The notes: generated from the letters alone by a model not told the origin. A stretch of 64,000 bases of DNA from Bacteroidales bacterium (GCA_023667095.1 JAMPAT010000002.1:111097-175096); one strand, 5' to 3'; shown: positions 28,358 to 35,284, numbered from the stretch's first letter. Translations and numbers: made by a program.

Positions 28358-28786
28358 TTATAGAATTAGAAATCCGACAAGGCATATACCATAGGTGGAG
28401 ACCAAGGGGATATCCTTCCATTTTCTGCGGAAGCATATCCATAATGCAAGCGAAAGACACGAAGCTGAGACAAGGAAGACAGCGTAGCCATAAAAATCGA
28501 AGTACGGAGTCAGCATAAGGACAAAGATCATGTCTCCCAGGCCAACCATACTGCCGTAACTGACATGTCTCAGTTTTGAATACATATACAATGAGATGCC
28601 AAACATGAGGCAGACAGCAGAATTTCCAAGACAATTGCATATTGCCATCCGCATTCCATGCCCAATGACGGAAGCCACTGCAATACAGGCCCCGAACAGC
28701 AGAAGAATCCAGACATTGACATGTCTCCATCTCAAATCAGACACTATCATAATGGAAAGCGGAATGATGCAGACAATATTCCACAT
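28358..28786 (-). CDS. prepilin peptidase, A24 catalytic domain only
   Basis: A protein of 142 residues with about five hydrophobic helices. The two catalytic aspartates of A24 aspartic proteases are visible, the first in IVSDLRWRHV near residue 18 and the second in the GxGD motif of MVGLGDMIF. The N-terminal methyltransferase-type domain of classical GspO/PilD, with its tetracysteine motif, is absent. Such peptidase-only forms exist, as in the TadV/CpaA type. It should cleave the leaders of the pseudopilins in this operon. N-methylation would need another enzyme or may not occur. Confidence 0.85.
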   Translation of the reverse strand: MWNIVCIIPLSIMIVSDLRWRHVNVWILLLFGACIAVASVIGHGMRMAICNCLGNSAVCLMFGISLYMYSKLRHVSYGSMVGLGDMIFVLMLTPYFDFYGYAVFLVSASCLSLALWICFRRKWKDIPLVSTYGICLVGFLIL

Positions 28787-28801
28787 ATCTTACACCATGC
28801 C

Positions 28802-29221
28802 CTAATCCTTCTGCGTCTCGGCCAGCTTTTTGTCCTGGTCAATCTCCCAGATGTTGAACTGCCCGTCCCTGTCAAAATCGACTACTGCCACAGCCTGCGC
28901 CTTGAAGCCATTTTCATCCGCTTCAACAATCTCAATCCGGTAGTTTGCATTGCCGTCTTCTGTCACAAGCGGCATCTGCTCGAAACCTATTTCATCAAGA
29001 TTGTCCGAATATCTGGAATAGGTGTAGAAATAGCTTTTCTGCAAAGTATAGACAAATGACAGCTGCTGCTGTGCCTCCATCGCCTTGGCCCGTGATATCA
29101 GAGGCATCAGGTTTGGAAGTGCGATAAGGACGAGGATACCTATTATAACAAGGACTACCAGCATTTCTGGCAAAGAGAATGCATCAAGCCTTTCATTGAA
29201 ATATCTTTTCATATTTTTCAT
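28802..29221 (-). CDS. gspG: major pseudopilin (GspG/PilA-like)
   Basis: A protein of 139 residues. The leader reads MKNMKRYFNERLDAFSLPEMLVVLVIIG; cleavage is expected before the SLPEM segment, leaving Glu at +5 of the mature hydrophobic helix (MLVVLVIIGILVLIALPNLMPLISRAK). The helix continues as AMEAQQQLSFVYTLQKSYFYTYSRYSDNLDEIGF, as in type IV pilin-like proteins, and the C-terminal domain contains DFDRDGQFNIWEIDQD, a possible calcium loop as in GspG. Its ATG overlaps the upstream regulator's stop. Confidence 0.85.
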   Translation of the reverse strand: MKNMKRYFNERLDAFSLPEMLVVLVIIGILVLIALPNLMPLISRAKAMEAQQQLSFVYTLQKSYFYTYSRYSDNLDEIGFEQMPLVTEDGNANYRIEIVEADENGFKAQAVAVVDFDRDGQFNIWEIDQDKKLAETQKD

Positions 29222-29640
29222 CCCAGAATGTCAAGCTCTTTCATCTTTTCATGCAGGAACGTATCAATATTGACATGCCTGCTTACCTTAAGTTTCTTCC
29301 TTATCATTGTATTTACATTGTAGATTGACCGTTTATCCAGATAATCCATGACTTCCCTCACTTTCATCCCGATGCAATACAGGCAGCAATAATTGATTTC
29401 CTGTTCTGTCAATCCGCTGCTTTTGAGATATTTTATAAAATCCGGATGTGTAAAACCCAATATTTTACGGTTTGATTCGAGAAATGAGTCCCTATCATCC
29501 ACAAAGATGTCAAGTTCGTTCCTTGCCACGCCTATGGAAAAATTAAGCGATGCAATGACAAACAGATTGAACAGTTTCATTCTATCCCTGATGATACCGA
29601 TAATTTCATCATCCACATGGATTCGTCTGACAGGAGTCAT
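29218..29640 (-). CDS. LuxR-type HTH protein at the head of the secretion operon
   Basis: A protein of 140 residues. The C-terminal ~60 residues (SGLTEQEINYCCLYCIGMKVREVMDYL, then YNVNTMIRKKL) follow the LuxR/DUF6377-type helix-turn-helix pattern of Bacteroidetes regulators: LT..E...C.L...G.....V...L....R.IYN....IRKKL. The N-terminal half is a short helical region without TPRs or a receiver domain, so the input signal is unknown. The ATG overlaps the stop of the preceding small secreted protein's restored frame (ATGA), and its own stop overlaps gspG. It probably autoregulates the operon. Confidence 0.7.
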   Translation of the reverse strand: MTPVRRIHVDDEIIGIIRDRMKLFNLFVIASLNFSIGVARNELDIFVDDRDSFLESNRKILGFTHPDFIKYLKSSGLTEQEINYCCLYCIGMKVREVMDYLDKRSIYNVNTMIRKKLKVSRHVNIDTFLHEKMKELDILG

Positions 29641-30033
29641 TCAATATGCCTCCCCATTATGTCTCTTCGCTGTTCCATGCCGACCGCATCATATGGAAGA
29701 ACAGCGATATCAGACAAATCGCATAAGAATCCACCTACTATAGCCATAGATTGAGCCAATGGCTCCAAAAAGAAATCTCTGGCAAACAGAGGCTCAACCT
29801 CTGCCGATACTGCCGGTGCAGTATCTTTATCCAGATATTCTACCCCCCCCCGAACTTTTTCCGGAGAGACATGAAAATTCGGTTTCTGCGTCAGACTCAA
29901 GTGATACAGAAGTCATACAATTCCTGGAAACCCTGTTTCCCGCACTGTCATAATCATAGAGTACCGTAACACCCTGTGCGTAGATTGCCATCGGCAATAC
30001 CATGACAATAAATGTGACAACTAATCGTTTCAT
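29637..30033 (-). pseudogene. small secreted YD-motif protein, split by a 9-G tract (possible phase-variable gene)
   Basis: From the ATG at 30033 the frame encodes a signal peptide (MKRLVVTFIVMVLPMAIYAQ), then VTVLYDYDSAGNRVSRN, which resembles one Rhs/YD repeat. It reaches nine G residues on the minus strand (near 29843-29851) and stops at about 29827. With eight G, the frame would continue as SSGGVEYLDKDTAPAVSAEVEPLFARDFF and end GMEQRRDIMGRHIE at 29637, overlapping the regulator's ATG. The intact product would be ~132 residues. This is the first gene after the operon promoter. Whether the 9-G state is natural, reversible or an error cannot be told here. Confidence 0.65.
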
Positions 30034-30059
30034 AGACTATCAATTATATTATTCCGTCA

Positions 30060-30090
30060 CAAATATAGGCATACAATTGTTCGCAGCAAA
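30060..30090 (-). promoter_or_regulatory. promoter of the secretion/pilus operon
   Basis: On the minus strand TTTG (30090-30087), a 19-bp spacer and TATATTTG (30067-30060) form an exact Bacteroidetes promoter, 27 bp before the ATG at 30033. All genes down to gspF are packed with overlaps or gaps under 20 bp, so this promoter probably drives the whole ~9.8-kb operon. The region 30091-30329 shows only an 8-bp inverted repeat (GCTGGAAA/TTTCCAGC at ~30250-30285). Confidence 0.75.
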
Positions 30091-30329
30091 AACTGTTCTT
30101 TAATGCCATTCAAGCATATAAACATCTGCAAAACAGACAATTGCGCACACACAGCGACAAATCACGGCATTTGGCCCGGCACACGACAATACACTGTAAT
30201 CACTTGAACATCATTGCATTGCTCCTTGCTCCACGTATATGAAAATGTCAGCTGGAAAAACGATTCTGACGTTCTTATTTCCAGCCCCATGAACCGATAA
30301 ATGTAAAGGTCTATACGTCGTAGACTAAC

Positions 30330-30614
30330 TCAATGAGCCAGAACATTATAGATCTGAGATATAATGCCTGGAAGGAAAGTCTGGTCTATCATATAGATAT
30401 ACTCCAATTTTCCATTATACATTTTTTCAAGCCCAAGCTTCAAATAGCTAAAATCAGCCAGTTCTGCATTCAAAGAAGCATATCCGTCAAATTGTCCACA
30501 ATTAATACTGACTTCATAAGACACTTGTTCTATTACATCTGCATCCACTACAAAATTATGTAATATACAATATTTGTCCGAGTCAATATCCTTTATTACA
30601 ATTCTATCCTCCAT
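30330..30614 (-). CDS. WapI-family-like immunity protein, internally shortened
   Basis: A protein of 94 residues from the ATG at 30614. MEDRIVIKDIDSDKYCILHNF...VSYEVSINCGQFDGYASLNAELADFSYLKLGLEKMYNGKLEYIYMIDQTFLPGIISQI aligns with the 139-residue protein at 37252-37671. It lacks about 35 residues in the middle, after LEKMY. WapI-type immunity proteins share the pattern of an acidic-aromatic beta sheet, then L..ME.MY, then DqtyL. No toxin tip remains upstream, only a Rhs core scrap. It is probably an orphan relic that may or may not still fold. Confidence 0.5.
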   Translation of the reverse strand: MEDRIVIKDIDSDKYCILHNFVVDADVIEQVSYEVSINCGQFDGYASLNAELADFSYLKLGLEKMYNGKLEYIYMIDQTFLPGIISQIYNVLAH

Positions 30615-30789
30615 GGAACTATAATTTATCAGAAACAAAACTTATGAAAGACAACACCTTGTCATTACTATTATTACAAATCTTCAAAATGAAATCCTGC
30701 AGCAGCTATACGCAATAAACTGGCTGAGTGCATCAATTCGATTTCAAAATAATAAAGAGACAACAAATATATAACTTTTATAATTTCCA

Positions 30790-30920
30790 TGGCCATCTAT
30801 TCCAATCTTTTAGTTGAAGTTCTGAGTGAAGTCCGGCATCTGGACGTATGGGGCCGGGCTAAGGAAACGGCCGACCAGCGGGTCTGGACATTGGAGACAC
30901 CGTCGGCCATATTGCACAAA
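30790..30920 (-). pseudogene. Rhs core-fragment relic with no tip
   Basis: Read on the minus strand, a MADGVSNVQTRW-type start is joined out of frame to PLVGRFLSP and YVQMPDFTQNFN, then a stop. This is the same core junction found at the other displaced modules, but everything after TQNFN (RYSYALNNP and the tip) is gone. About 175 bp of AT-rich sequence separates it from the WapI-like gene. It marks a fourth displaced cassette that has lost its toxin. Confidence 0.65.
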
Positions 30921-30946
30921 AACGGGAAGGCGGTTGCCTTCCCGTT
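30921..30946 (-). terminator. cassette-end hairpin terminator 1
   Basis: A perfect 11-bp stem AACGGGAAGGC/GCCTTCCCGTT with a 4-nt loop, followed on the minus strand by a T run. It closes the cassette that ends with the immunity gene at 31002. Two more copies with the same stem lie at 35242 and 38753. Confidence 0.8.
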
Positions 30947-31001
30947 GATGGAGCAAAAACACGTCTAACAATTTTAATGCTGCAGCCTAACAAGCACTTC
31001 A

Positions 31002-31538
31002 CTATTTAGAAACATTCATATTTGCATGTTCTACACTATAATGTAAAAGTTCACTTAAATAAATTCCAACTGGACCTTTTTTCAAGATATTCTCCATAAT
31101 CACATGGTCATTAATGATTTCTGCCTCATACCTACGCCTTTCATCTTTATCTTCTGAGGCAGCCCAGGCATACAATTTATTCTTCGGCTCCATCATATAG
31201 GCCTTACGAAGCATCCGTTCTGATTCCGAATCATCAGGATTGCAAAGCCAATTAGTCCGAATCATCATAAAACCATGCCAGAACAGATATTCTGCATTTT
31301 CTGAATATCTGTTCATTGATTCTTTGTGCAATGGTAATACAAACCTTTCTGCCTTGTCAATTAAAATAGTCTTAAAATCTACAGATGGGAACGTCACCAT
31401 CTCTTCAAATATGAAAAAATAATTCAAATAGGCATCAATGGAGTAATTCTCACTGACCAGTACATCTTGCATCATTGCCATAGCCCTGTCCCAGTCTTTA
31501 TTGTCAATGCAATTCTGAAGTTCTTCTTTCCAGTTCAT
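31002..31538 (-). CDS. putative Rhs immunity protein, MNWKEEL family, copy 4
   Basis: A 178-residue soluble helical protein, one of four paralogues here (also 32086, 32773 and 33622). Shared features are the start MNWKEELQNCIDNKDWD, MAMM(Q/P)DVLV, YSIDAYLNY, YSENAEYLFWHG, AYMMEPKNKLYAWA and a GPVG near the end. The repeated helix pattern is TPR-like. It is most similar to the copy at 32773 (both have FFIFEE and a bi-tryptophan segment). Its place behind a Rhs tip and its duplication argue for an immunity role; no family name is certain. Confidence 0.6.
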   Translation of the reverse strand: MNWKEELQNCIDNKDWDRAMAMMQDVLVSENYSIDAYLNYFFIFEEMVTFPSVDFKTILIDKAERFVLPLHKESMNRYSENAEYLFWHGFMMIRTNWLCNPDDSESERMLRKAYMMEPKNKLYAWAASEDKDERRRYEAEIINDHVIMENILKKGPVGIYLSELLHYSVEHANMNVSK

Positions 31539-31541
31539 AGA

Positions 31542-31922
31542 TCACTTATTAAAATCAAATGGCATATTTGGCTTGACTGACAGGTGAAAATCAATGCCTG
31601 TTCTTTCATCTGAAAATATCAGGAACACTGTAATCACAGTTTCTGATACAGAAGTGCAATACATGTCAAAAGAAATCATGTTAATATTTTTTCCAGCTGA
31701 CATATATCCGTATATATCAGACATCACATCTTCAATACCACATAAAATCCGCTGCTCAAAGCGTTCTGTTTCAATCCTGTGAAAATCATCGCATACACCT
31801 ATTTCATAGCCTTTGATGAACAACAGATTATCCGAAACTGGGGCACCATTTATATCCAGAGCCATTTTCAGGAGACTGGCTATTGCTTCATGGCATTTAT
31901 TTTTTATAGTATCTTTATCCAT
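31542..31922 (-). CDS. small protein of the duplicated Rhs immunity block
   Basis: A protein of 126 residues starting MDKDTIKNKCHEAIASLLKMALDINGAPVSD, of unknown family, with a beta-rich C-terminal half (VSETVITVFLIFSDERTGIDFHLSVKPN). It ends 3 bp before the MNWKEEL gene at 31538 and is probably co-transcribed with it. A shortened copy is at 33301-33486. Two 10-bp direct repeats (TGATTTTCAC on the minus strand, at 31584-31593 and 31779-31788) bracket the 195 bp missing from that copy. A role as immunity or toxin-accessory protein is inferred only from location. Confidence 0.5.
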   Translation of the reverse strand: MDKDTIKNKCHEAIASLLKMALDINGAPVSDNLLFIKGYEIGVCDDFHRIETERFEQRILCGIEDVMSDIYGYMSAGKNINMISFDMYCTSVSETVITVFLIFSDERTGIDFHLSVKPNMPFDFNK

Positions 31923-32085
31923 AATACGGCAAATATACTATAATTATCTGTTTTACAGAGTGCATGAACTAATATTAGAGTACTGTATACTATAGACATT
32001 TCAACTTCCGGAATATGTCATAAACACAATATTGTTGTCAGCGGAAAGGCATTCGCCCTCCCGCTGACAACTAATGACCAACAAA

Positions 32086-32619
32086 TTATTTCTTTTCTGA
32101 TAATGTCACTTGAAAAAAGCCATATATATGTTTGCCAACAGGTCCTTTAGACAAAATTATATTTACAAGTTCTTTATCTTTAAGAATTTCCTGCGAGAAG
32201 GAATCATTAGATAAATAATCATGCGAATTTTCCGGCAATGAAAAAACAGCCCATCCATACAGTTTATTGTCAGGCTCCATCATGTGTGCCTTCATCATCA
32301 TATCCACTACATCTGGAGTGTCCATCTTGAAATGCCATTCTGTCCAGTCGGCCATCAGACCCTGCCAGAACAGATACTCAGCATTGTCAGAATATCTTTC
32401 CATTGCCTCTACGAATATCGGATAGATCATGTCTCCTATACGGTCTCTCTCATCAATATCCTTATCGGAATAGCCTACAACCATCTGCAACAGATAGGTA
32501 TAGTTCAGATAGGCATCAATGGAATAATTCTCACGGACAAGCACATCTGGCATCATTGCCATAGCACTGTCCCAGTCTTTATTGTCAATGTAATTCTGAA
32601 GTTCTTCTTTCCAGTTCAT
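32086..32619 (-). CDS. putative Rhs immunity protein, MNWKEEL family, copy 3
   Basis: A protein of 177 residues, strongly similar along its whole length to the copy at 33622-34155: YLLQMVVGYSDKDI, GDMIYPIFVEAMERYS, WHFKMDTPDVVDMMMKAH and ILSKGPVG occur in both. It follows a fragment of toxin tip (32630-32770) that matches the end of the tip encoded at 34159. The pair tip-plus-immunity was therefore duplicated and the tip later lost. No membrane segment or signal peptide is present, so it is cytoplasmic. Confidence 0.6.
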   Translation of the reverse strand: MNWKEELQNYIDNKDWDSAMAMMPDVLVRENYSIDAYLNYTYLLQMVVGYSDKDIDERDRIGDMIYPIFVEAMERYSDNAEYLFWQGLMADWTEWHFKMDTPDVVDMMMKAHMMEPDNKLYGWAVFSLPENSHDYLSNDSFSQEILKDKELVNIILSKGPVGKHIYGFFQVTLSEKK

Positions 32620-32629
32620 AATTGATATT

Positions 32630-32770
32630 TTAAGGTATATACATTGTTCCTATCCTCGGGATACCATTCACCATACAACCATCAAGAAAGACGTCATAGC
32701 CATACATATTTACACCTATATGGAAGGTTCCTTCCAGCGGATACTGGCCTTTTGCCATTGTCATGGCTGT
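32630..32770 (-). pseudogene. 3' remnant of a Rhs toxin tip
   Basis: The minus strand reads AMTMAKGQYPLEG, FHIGVNMYGYDVFLDG and NGIPRIGTMYIP, then a stop. This matches the last ~45 residues of the tip at 34159 (ITMANGQYPLEG...YRPLKL). Its 5' end is fused out of frame to the end of the immunity gene at 32773, whose last codons (KHMKMQ) are made from tip sequence. It is a recombination scar between two cassette copies. Confidence 0.75.
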
Positions 32771-32772
32771 TT

Positions 32773-33297
32773 TCACTGCATTTTCATGTGCTTTACGCTA
32801 TTAATTAAAATACCTTCAAGGTAAACGCCTACAGGACCTTTGGATATTATGCAGTTCATGATATCTTCATTATTAACAATTTCCATTTCGCACTTCTGAC
32901 GTTCTATACCATCTAAGACAGCCCAAGCATATAACTTATTCTCCGGTTCCATCTCATGAGCCTTACGGAGCATCTGCTCTGATTCCAAATCATCCGGATA
33001 GCAAATCCAATTACACCGAATCATCATAAACCCATGCCAGAACAGATATTCTGCATTGTCTGAATACCTGTCCAATGAATCTTCATGCAATGGCAACATC
33101 AACCTTTTTACCCAATCAATTAAAGAATCACTAAAATCTATAGAAGGACATGTCACTATCTCTTCAAATATGAAAAAATAGTTCAGATAGGCATCAATGG
33201 AGTAATTATCACGGACAAGTACATCTGGCATCATTGATAAAGCTTTCTCCCATTCTTCATTGCCAATGTAATTCTGAAGTTCTTCTTTCCAGTTCAT
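32773..33297 (-). CDS. putative Rhs immunity protein, MNWKEEL family, copy 2
   Basis: A protein of 174 residues, closest to the copy at 31002 (YFFIFEEIVT, YSDNAEYLFWHGFMMIRCNWICYPDDLESEQMLRKAHEMEPENKLYAWAV). Its C-terminus (SVKHMKMQ) appears to come from read-in to a toxin-tip remnant and is not shared with the paralogue, so the end of the protein was altered by recombination. It is preceded within 3 bp by the shortened MDKDT gene, as in the other block. Confidence 0.55.
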   Translation of the reverse strand: MNWKEELQNYIGNEEWEKALSMMPDVLVRDNYSIDAYLNYFFIFEEIVTCPSIDFSDSLIDWVKRLMLPLHEDSLDRYSDNAEYLFWHGFMMIRCNWICYPDDLESEQMLRKAHEMEPENKLYAWAVLDGIERQKCEMEIVNNEDIMNCIISKGPVGVYLEGILINSVKHMKMQ

Positions 33298-33300
33298 AAA

Positions 33301-33486
33301 TCACTTTTTAAAATCAAATGGCACATTTGGCTTGACTGACAGGTGAAAATCATCGTATACACCAATTTCATAGCCTTTGATGAACAACAGATTATCCGAA
33401 ACAGGAGCACCATTTATATCAAGAGCCATTTTCAAGAGACTGGCTATCGCTTCATGGCATTTATTGTTTAAAGTATCTTTGTCCAT
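33301..33486 (-). CDS. shortened copy of the MDKDT small protein
   Basis: A protein of 61 residues: MDKDTLNNKCHEAIASLLKM, then GAPVSDNLLFIKGYEIGVYDDFHLSVKPNVPFDFKK. Compared with the 126-residue copy at 31542 it lacks exactly 65 codons, and a single TGATTTTCAC remains where the longer copy has two. The deletion is in frame and explained by recombination or slippage between these 10-bp repeats. Function after loss of half the protein is doubtful. Confidence 0.5.
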   Translation of the reverse strand: MDKDTLNNKCHEAIASLLKMALDINGAPVSDNLLFIKGYEIGVYDDFHLSVKPNVPFDFKK

Positions 33487-33621
33487 AATACGGCAAATAT
33501 ACTATAATTATCTGTTTTACAGAATGTATGGACATTTCAACTTCCGGAATATGTCATAAACACAATATTGTTATCAGCGGAAAGGCATTCGCTCTCCCGC
33601 TGGCAACTAATAACCAACAAA

Positions 33622-34155
33622 TTATTTCTTTTCTGATAATGCTGATTGAAAAAAGCCATATACATGTTCCCCGACAGGTCCTTTAGACAAAATTATGTTT
33701 ACAAGTTCCTTATCTTCAAGAATTTCATGTGAAAGCAAATTCATTGATACATAATCATGCGAATTTTCCGGCAACACAAAAATCGCCCATCTATATAGTT
33801 TATTGTCAGGCTCCATCCTGTGTGCTTTCATCATCATATCAACTACATCTGGAGTGTCCATCTTGAAATGCCATTCTGTCCAATATGCCATCAGTCCCTG
33901 CCAGAACAGATACTCAGCATTCTCAGAATACCTTTCCATTGCCTCTACGAATATCGGATAGATCATATCTCCTATACGCTCTCTCTCATTAATGTCTTTA
34001 TCGGAATAGCCTACAACCATCTGCAGCAGATAGGTATAGTTCAGATAGGCATCAATGGAATAATTCTCACGGACAAGCACATCTGGCATCATCGCCATAG
34101 CACTGTCCCAATCTTCTGTGTCAAATAAAAAATTAAGTTCCTCCTTCCAATTCAT
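33622..34155 (-). CDS. putative immunity protein for the adjacent Rhs tip, MNWKEEL family, copy 1
   Basis: A protein of 177 residues that starts 3 bp after the stop of the displaced toxin module at 34159, the classical place for a cognate immunity gene. The start MNWKEELNFLFDTEDWDSAMAMM differs slightly from the paralogues at residues 8-14, and the rest is nearly the same as the copy at 32086. It is helical, TPR-like and cytoplasmic. The upstream spacer 33487-33621 is repeated at 31923-32085, showing that the whole block was duplicated. Confidence 0.65.
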   Translation of the reverse strand: MNWKEELNFLFDTEDWDSAMAMMPDVLVRENYSIDAYLNYTYLLQMVVGYSDKDINERERIGDMIYPIFVEAMERYSENAEYLFWQGLMAYWTEWHFKMDTPDVVDMMMKAHRMEPDNKLYRWAIFVLPENSHDYVSMNLLSHEILEDKELVNIILSKGPVGEHVYGFFQSALSEKK

Positions 34156-34158
34156 AAT

Positions 34159-35160
34159 CTATAACTTTAAAGGCCTATACATTGTTCCTACCCGTGGTAT
34201 ACCATCAACAATACGGCCATCAAGAAAGACATCATATCCATACATATTAATACCTATATGGAACTCTCCTTCTAATGGATATTGGCCGTTCGCCATCGTG
34301 ATTGCCGTTTTAACCACATTTTCTCGACTTCCCAGCAAGGCTTCCAACGGCTCTAGATGATGAGCGTGTCTATTATTTTCAAAGATATGATTAATCTTAG
34401 ATACGTCCAACTTACTAATACTTTTTTGTATCGCTTCATCCGGATAGAAAAACGCGCGCTTAGGCTGCTCCACTGACGGCAATTTCAATGAAGGCAGTTC
34501 CGGTGGCAAGACTGAGTTATTTCTCGATGCCGGAAGATCCATCAAGTCTGCCGGCTTTGACAGCTCTGCAGGCCTTATCTGAGGAGTTGATCCATCCTTG
34601 AGAGCAGGGACAGGATTGCTTGGACGGATAAGGACTTTCACGCTGCCATTCCAGAAATTCCTTCCGTGAGCAGCATCTATCGAGCCTTGCATCAATCCTC
34701 CCATGGCACCACCTATTACTGCCCCTGTGAAACCTTGGAGAACAGACATCTTGAATGCCTCCACAGAATCGCCTCCGCCAAGCAAGGTCATGAAAAAGCC
34801 ATTAATTGTACCACCGACAAGGCCACTGGATGCTCCTACGGCTGCTCCACCAATAAAACCTCCGACTCCTACCGCTGCACCGACATAGAGGCCAACAGCA
34901 CCGGCGGCAGCACCGGCAACACCGCCTATAAGACCGCCGCCTATTATATAGCCTGCCATGCCCCAACCGGTAGCACCGTTGCTTTTGGCTATGCGATAGC
35001 CCTCATAGGCTCCTGCGGCTGCACCAATCAAAGCTGCGACACCTATGGTTATGGCCAATACAGTACCAGTAATGGCAAACTCCCCACTCTCATCAGTGTA
35101 TCTCAACGGATTGTTCAAAGCATACGAATAGCGGTTGAAGTTCTGGGTGAAGTCCGGCAT
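34159..35160 (-). CDS. displaced Rhs module 3: core end, pre-toxin and uncharacterised tip
   Basis: Starts with MPDFTQNFNRYSYALNNPLRY, the end of the Rhs core; in-frame PLVGRFLSPDPYVQ lies just upstream. A Gly/Ala-rich hydrophobic pre-toxin segment (about residues 28-165) is nearly identical to that of the full Rhs protein at 39950. The tip (about 170-333) has a Pro-rich linker and ends KINHIFENNRHAHHLEPLEALLGSREN, then GQYPLEG, FHIGINMYGYDVFLDGR and RPLKL. The closely spaced histidines suggest a catalytic role, possibly a BECR-type RNase, but I cannot assign it. It lacks its own signal and most of the core, so it is probably a silent reservoir. Confidence 0.7.
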   Translation of the reverse strand: MPDFTQNFNRYSYALNNPLRYTDESGEFAITGTVLAITIGVAALIGAAAGAYEGYRIAKSNGATGWGMAGYIIGGGLIGGVAGAAAGAVGLYVGAAVGVGGFIGGAAVGASSGLVGGTINGFFMTLLGGGDSVEAFKMSVLQGFTGAVIGGAMGGLMQGSIDAAHGRNFWNGSVKVLIRPSNPVPALKDGSTPQIRPAELSKPADLMDLPASRNNSVLPPELPSLKLPSVEQPKRAFFYPDEAIQKSISKLDVSKINHIFENNRHAHHLEPLEALLGSRENVVKTAITMANGQYPLEGEFHIGINMYGYDVFLDGRIVDGIPRVGTMYRPLKL

Positions 35161-35194
35161 CTGGACGTAGGGGTCGGGGCTCAGGAAGCGGCCG

Positions 35195-35241
35195 ACCAGC
35201 GGGTCTGGACATTGCAGACGCTATCGGGGTAATATTGCAAA
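35195..35241 (-). repeat. Rhs core junction scar, module 3
   Basis: The core sequence coding PLVGR is joined at CGACCAGCGGGTC to TGGACATTGCAGACGCTATC, a diverged form of the core segment DGVSSVLT that lies ~360 bp further upstream in the full gene. The shared ACCAGCGGGTC occurs at both places in the full gene (40923-40933 and near 41285). The same join is present at modules 1 and 4. Confidence 0.65.
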
Positions 35242-35267
35242 AACGGGAAGGCGAATACCTTCCCGTT
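35242..35267 (-). terminator. cassette-end hairpin terminator 2
   Basis: A 10-bp perfect stem AACGGGAAGG/CCTTCCCGTT with a 6-nt loop, followed by T residues on the minus strand. It lies 18 bp after the lipoprotein gene at 35285 and before the next core scar. Confidence 0.8.
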
Positions 35268-35284
35268 GATAGCATCATTGAGTT

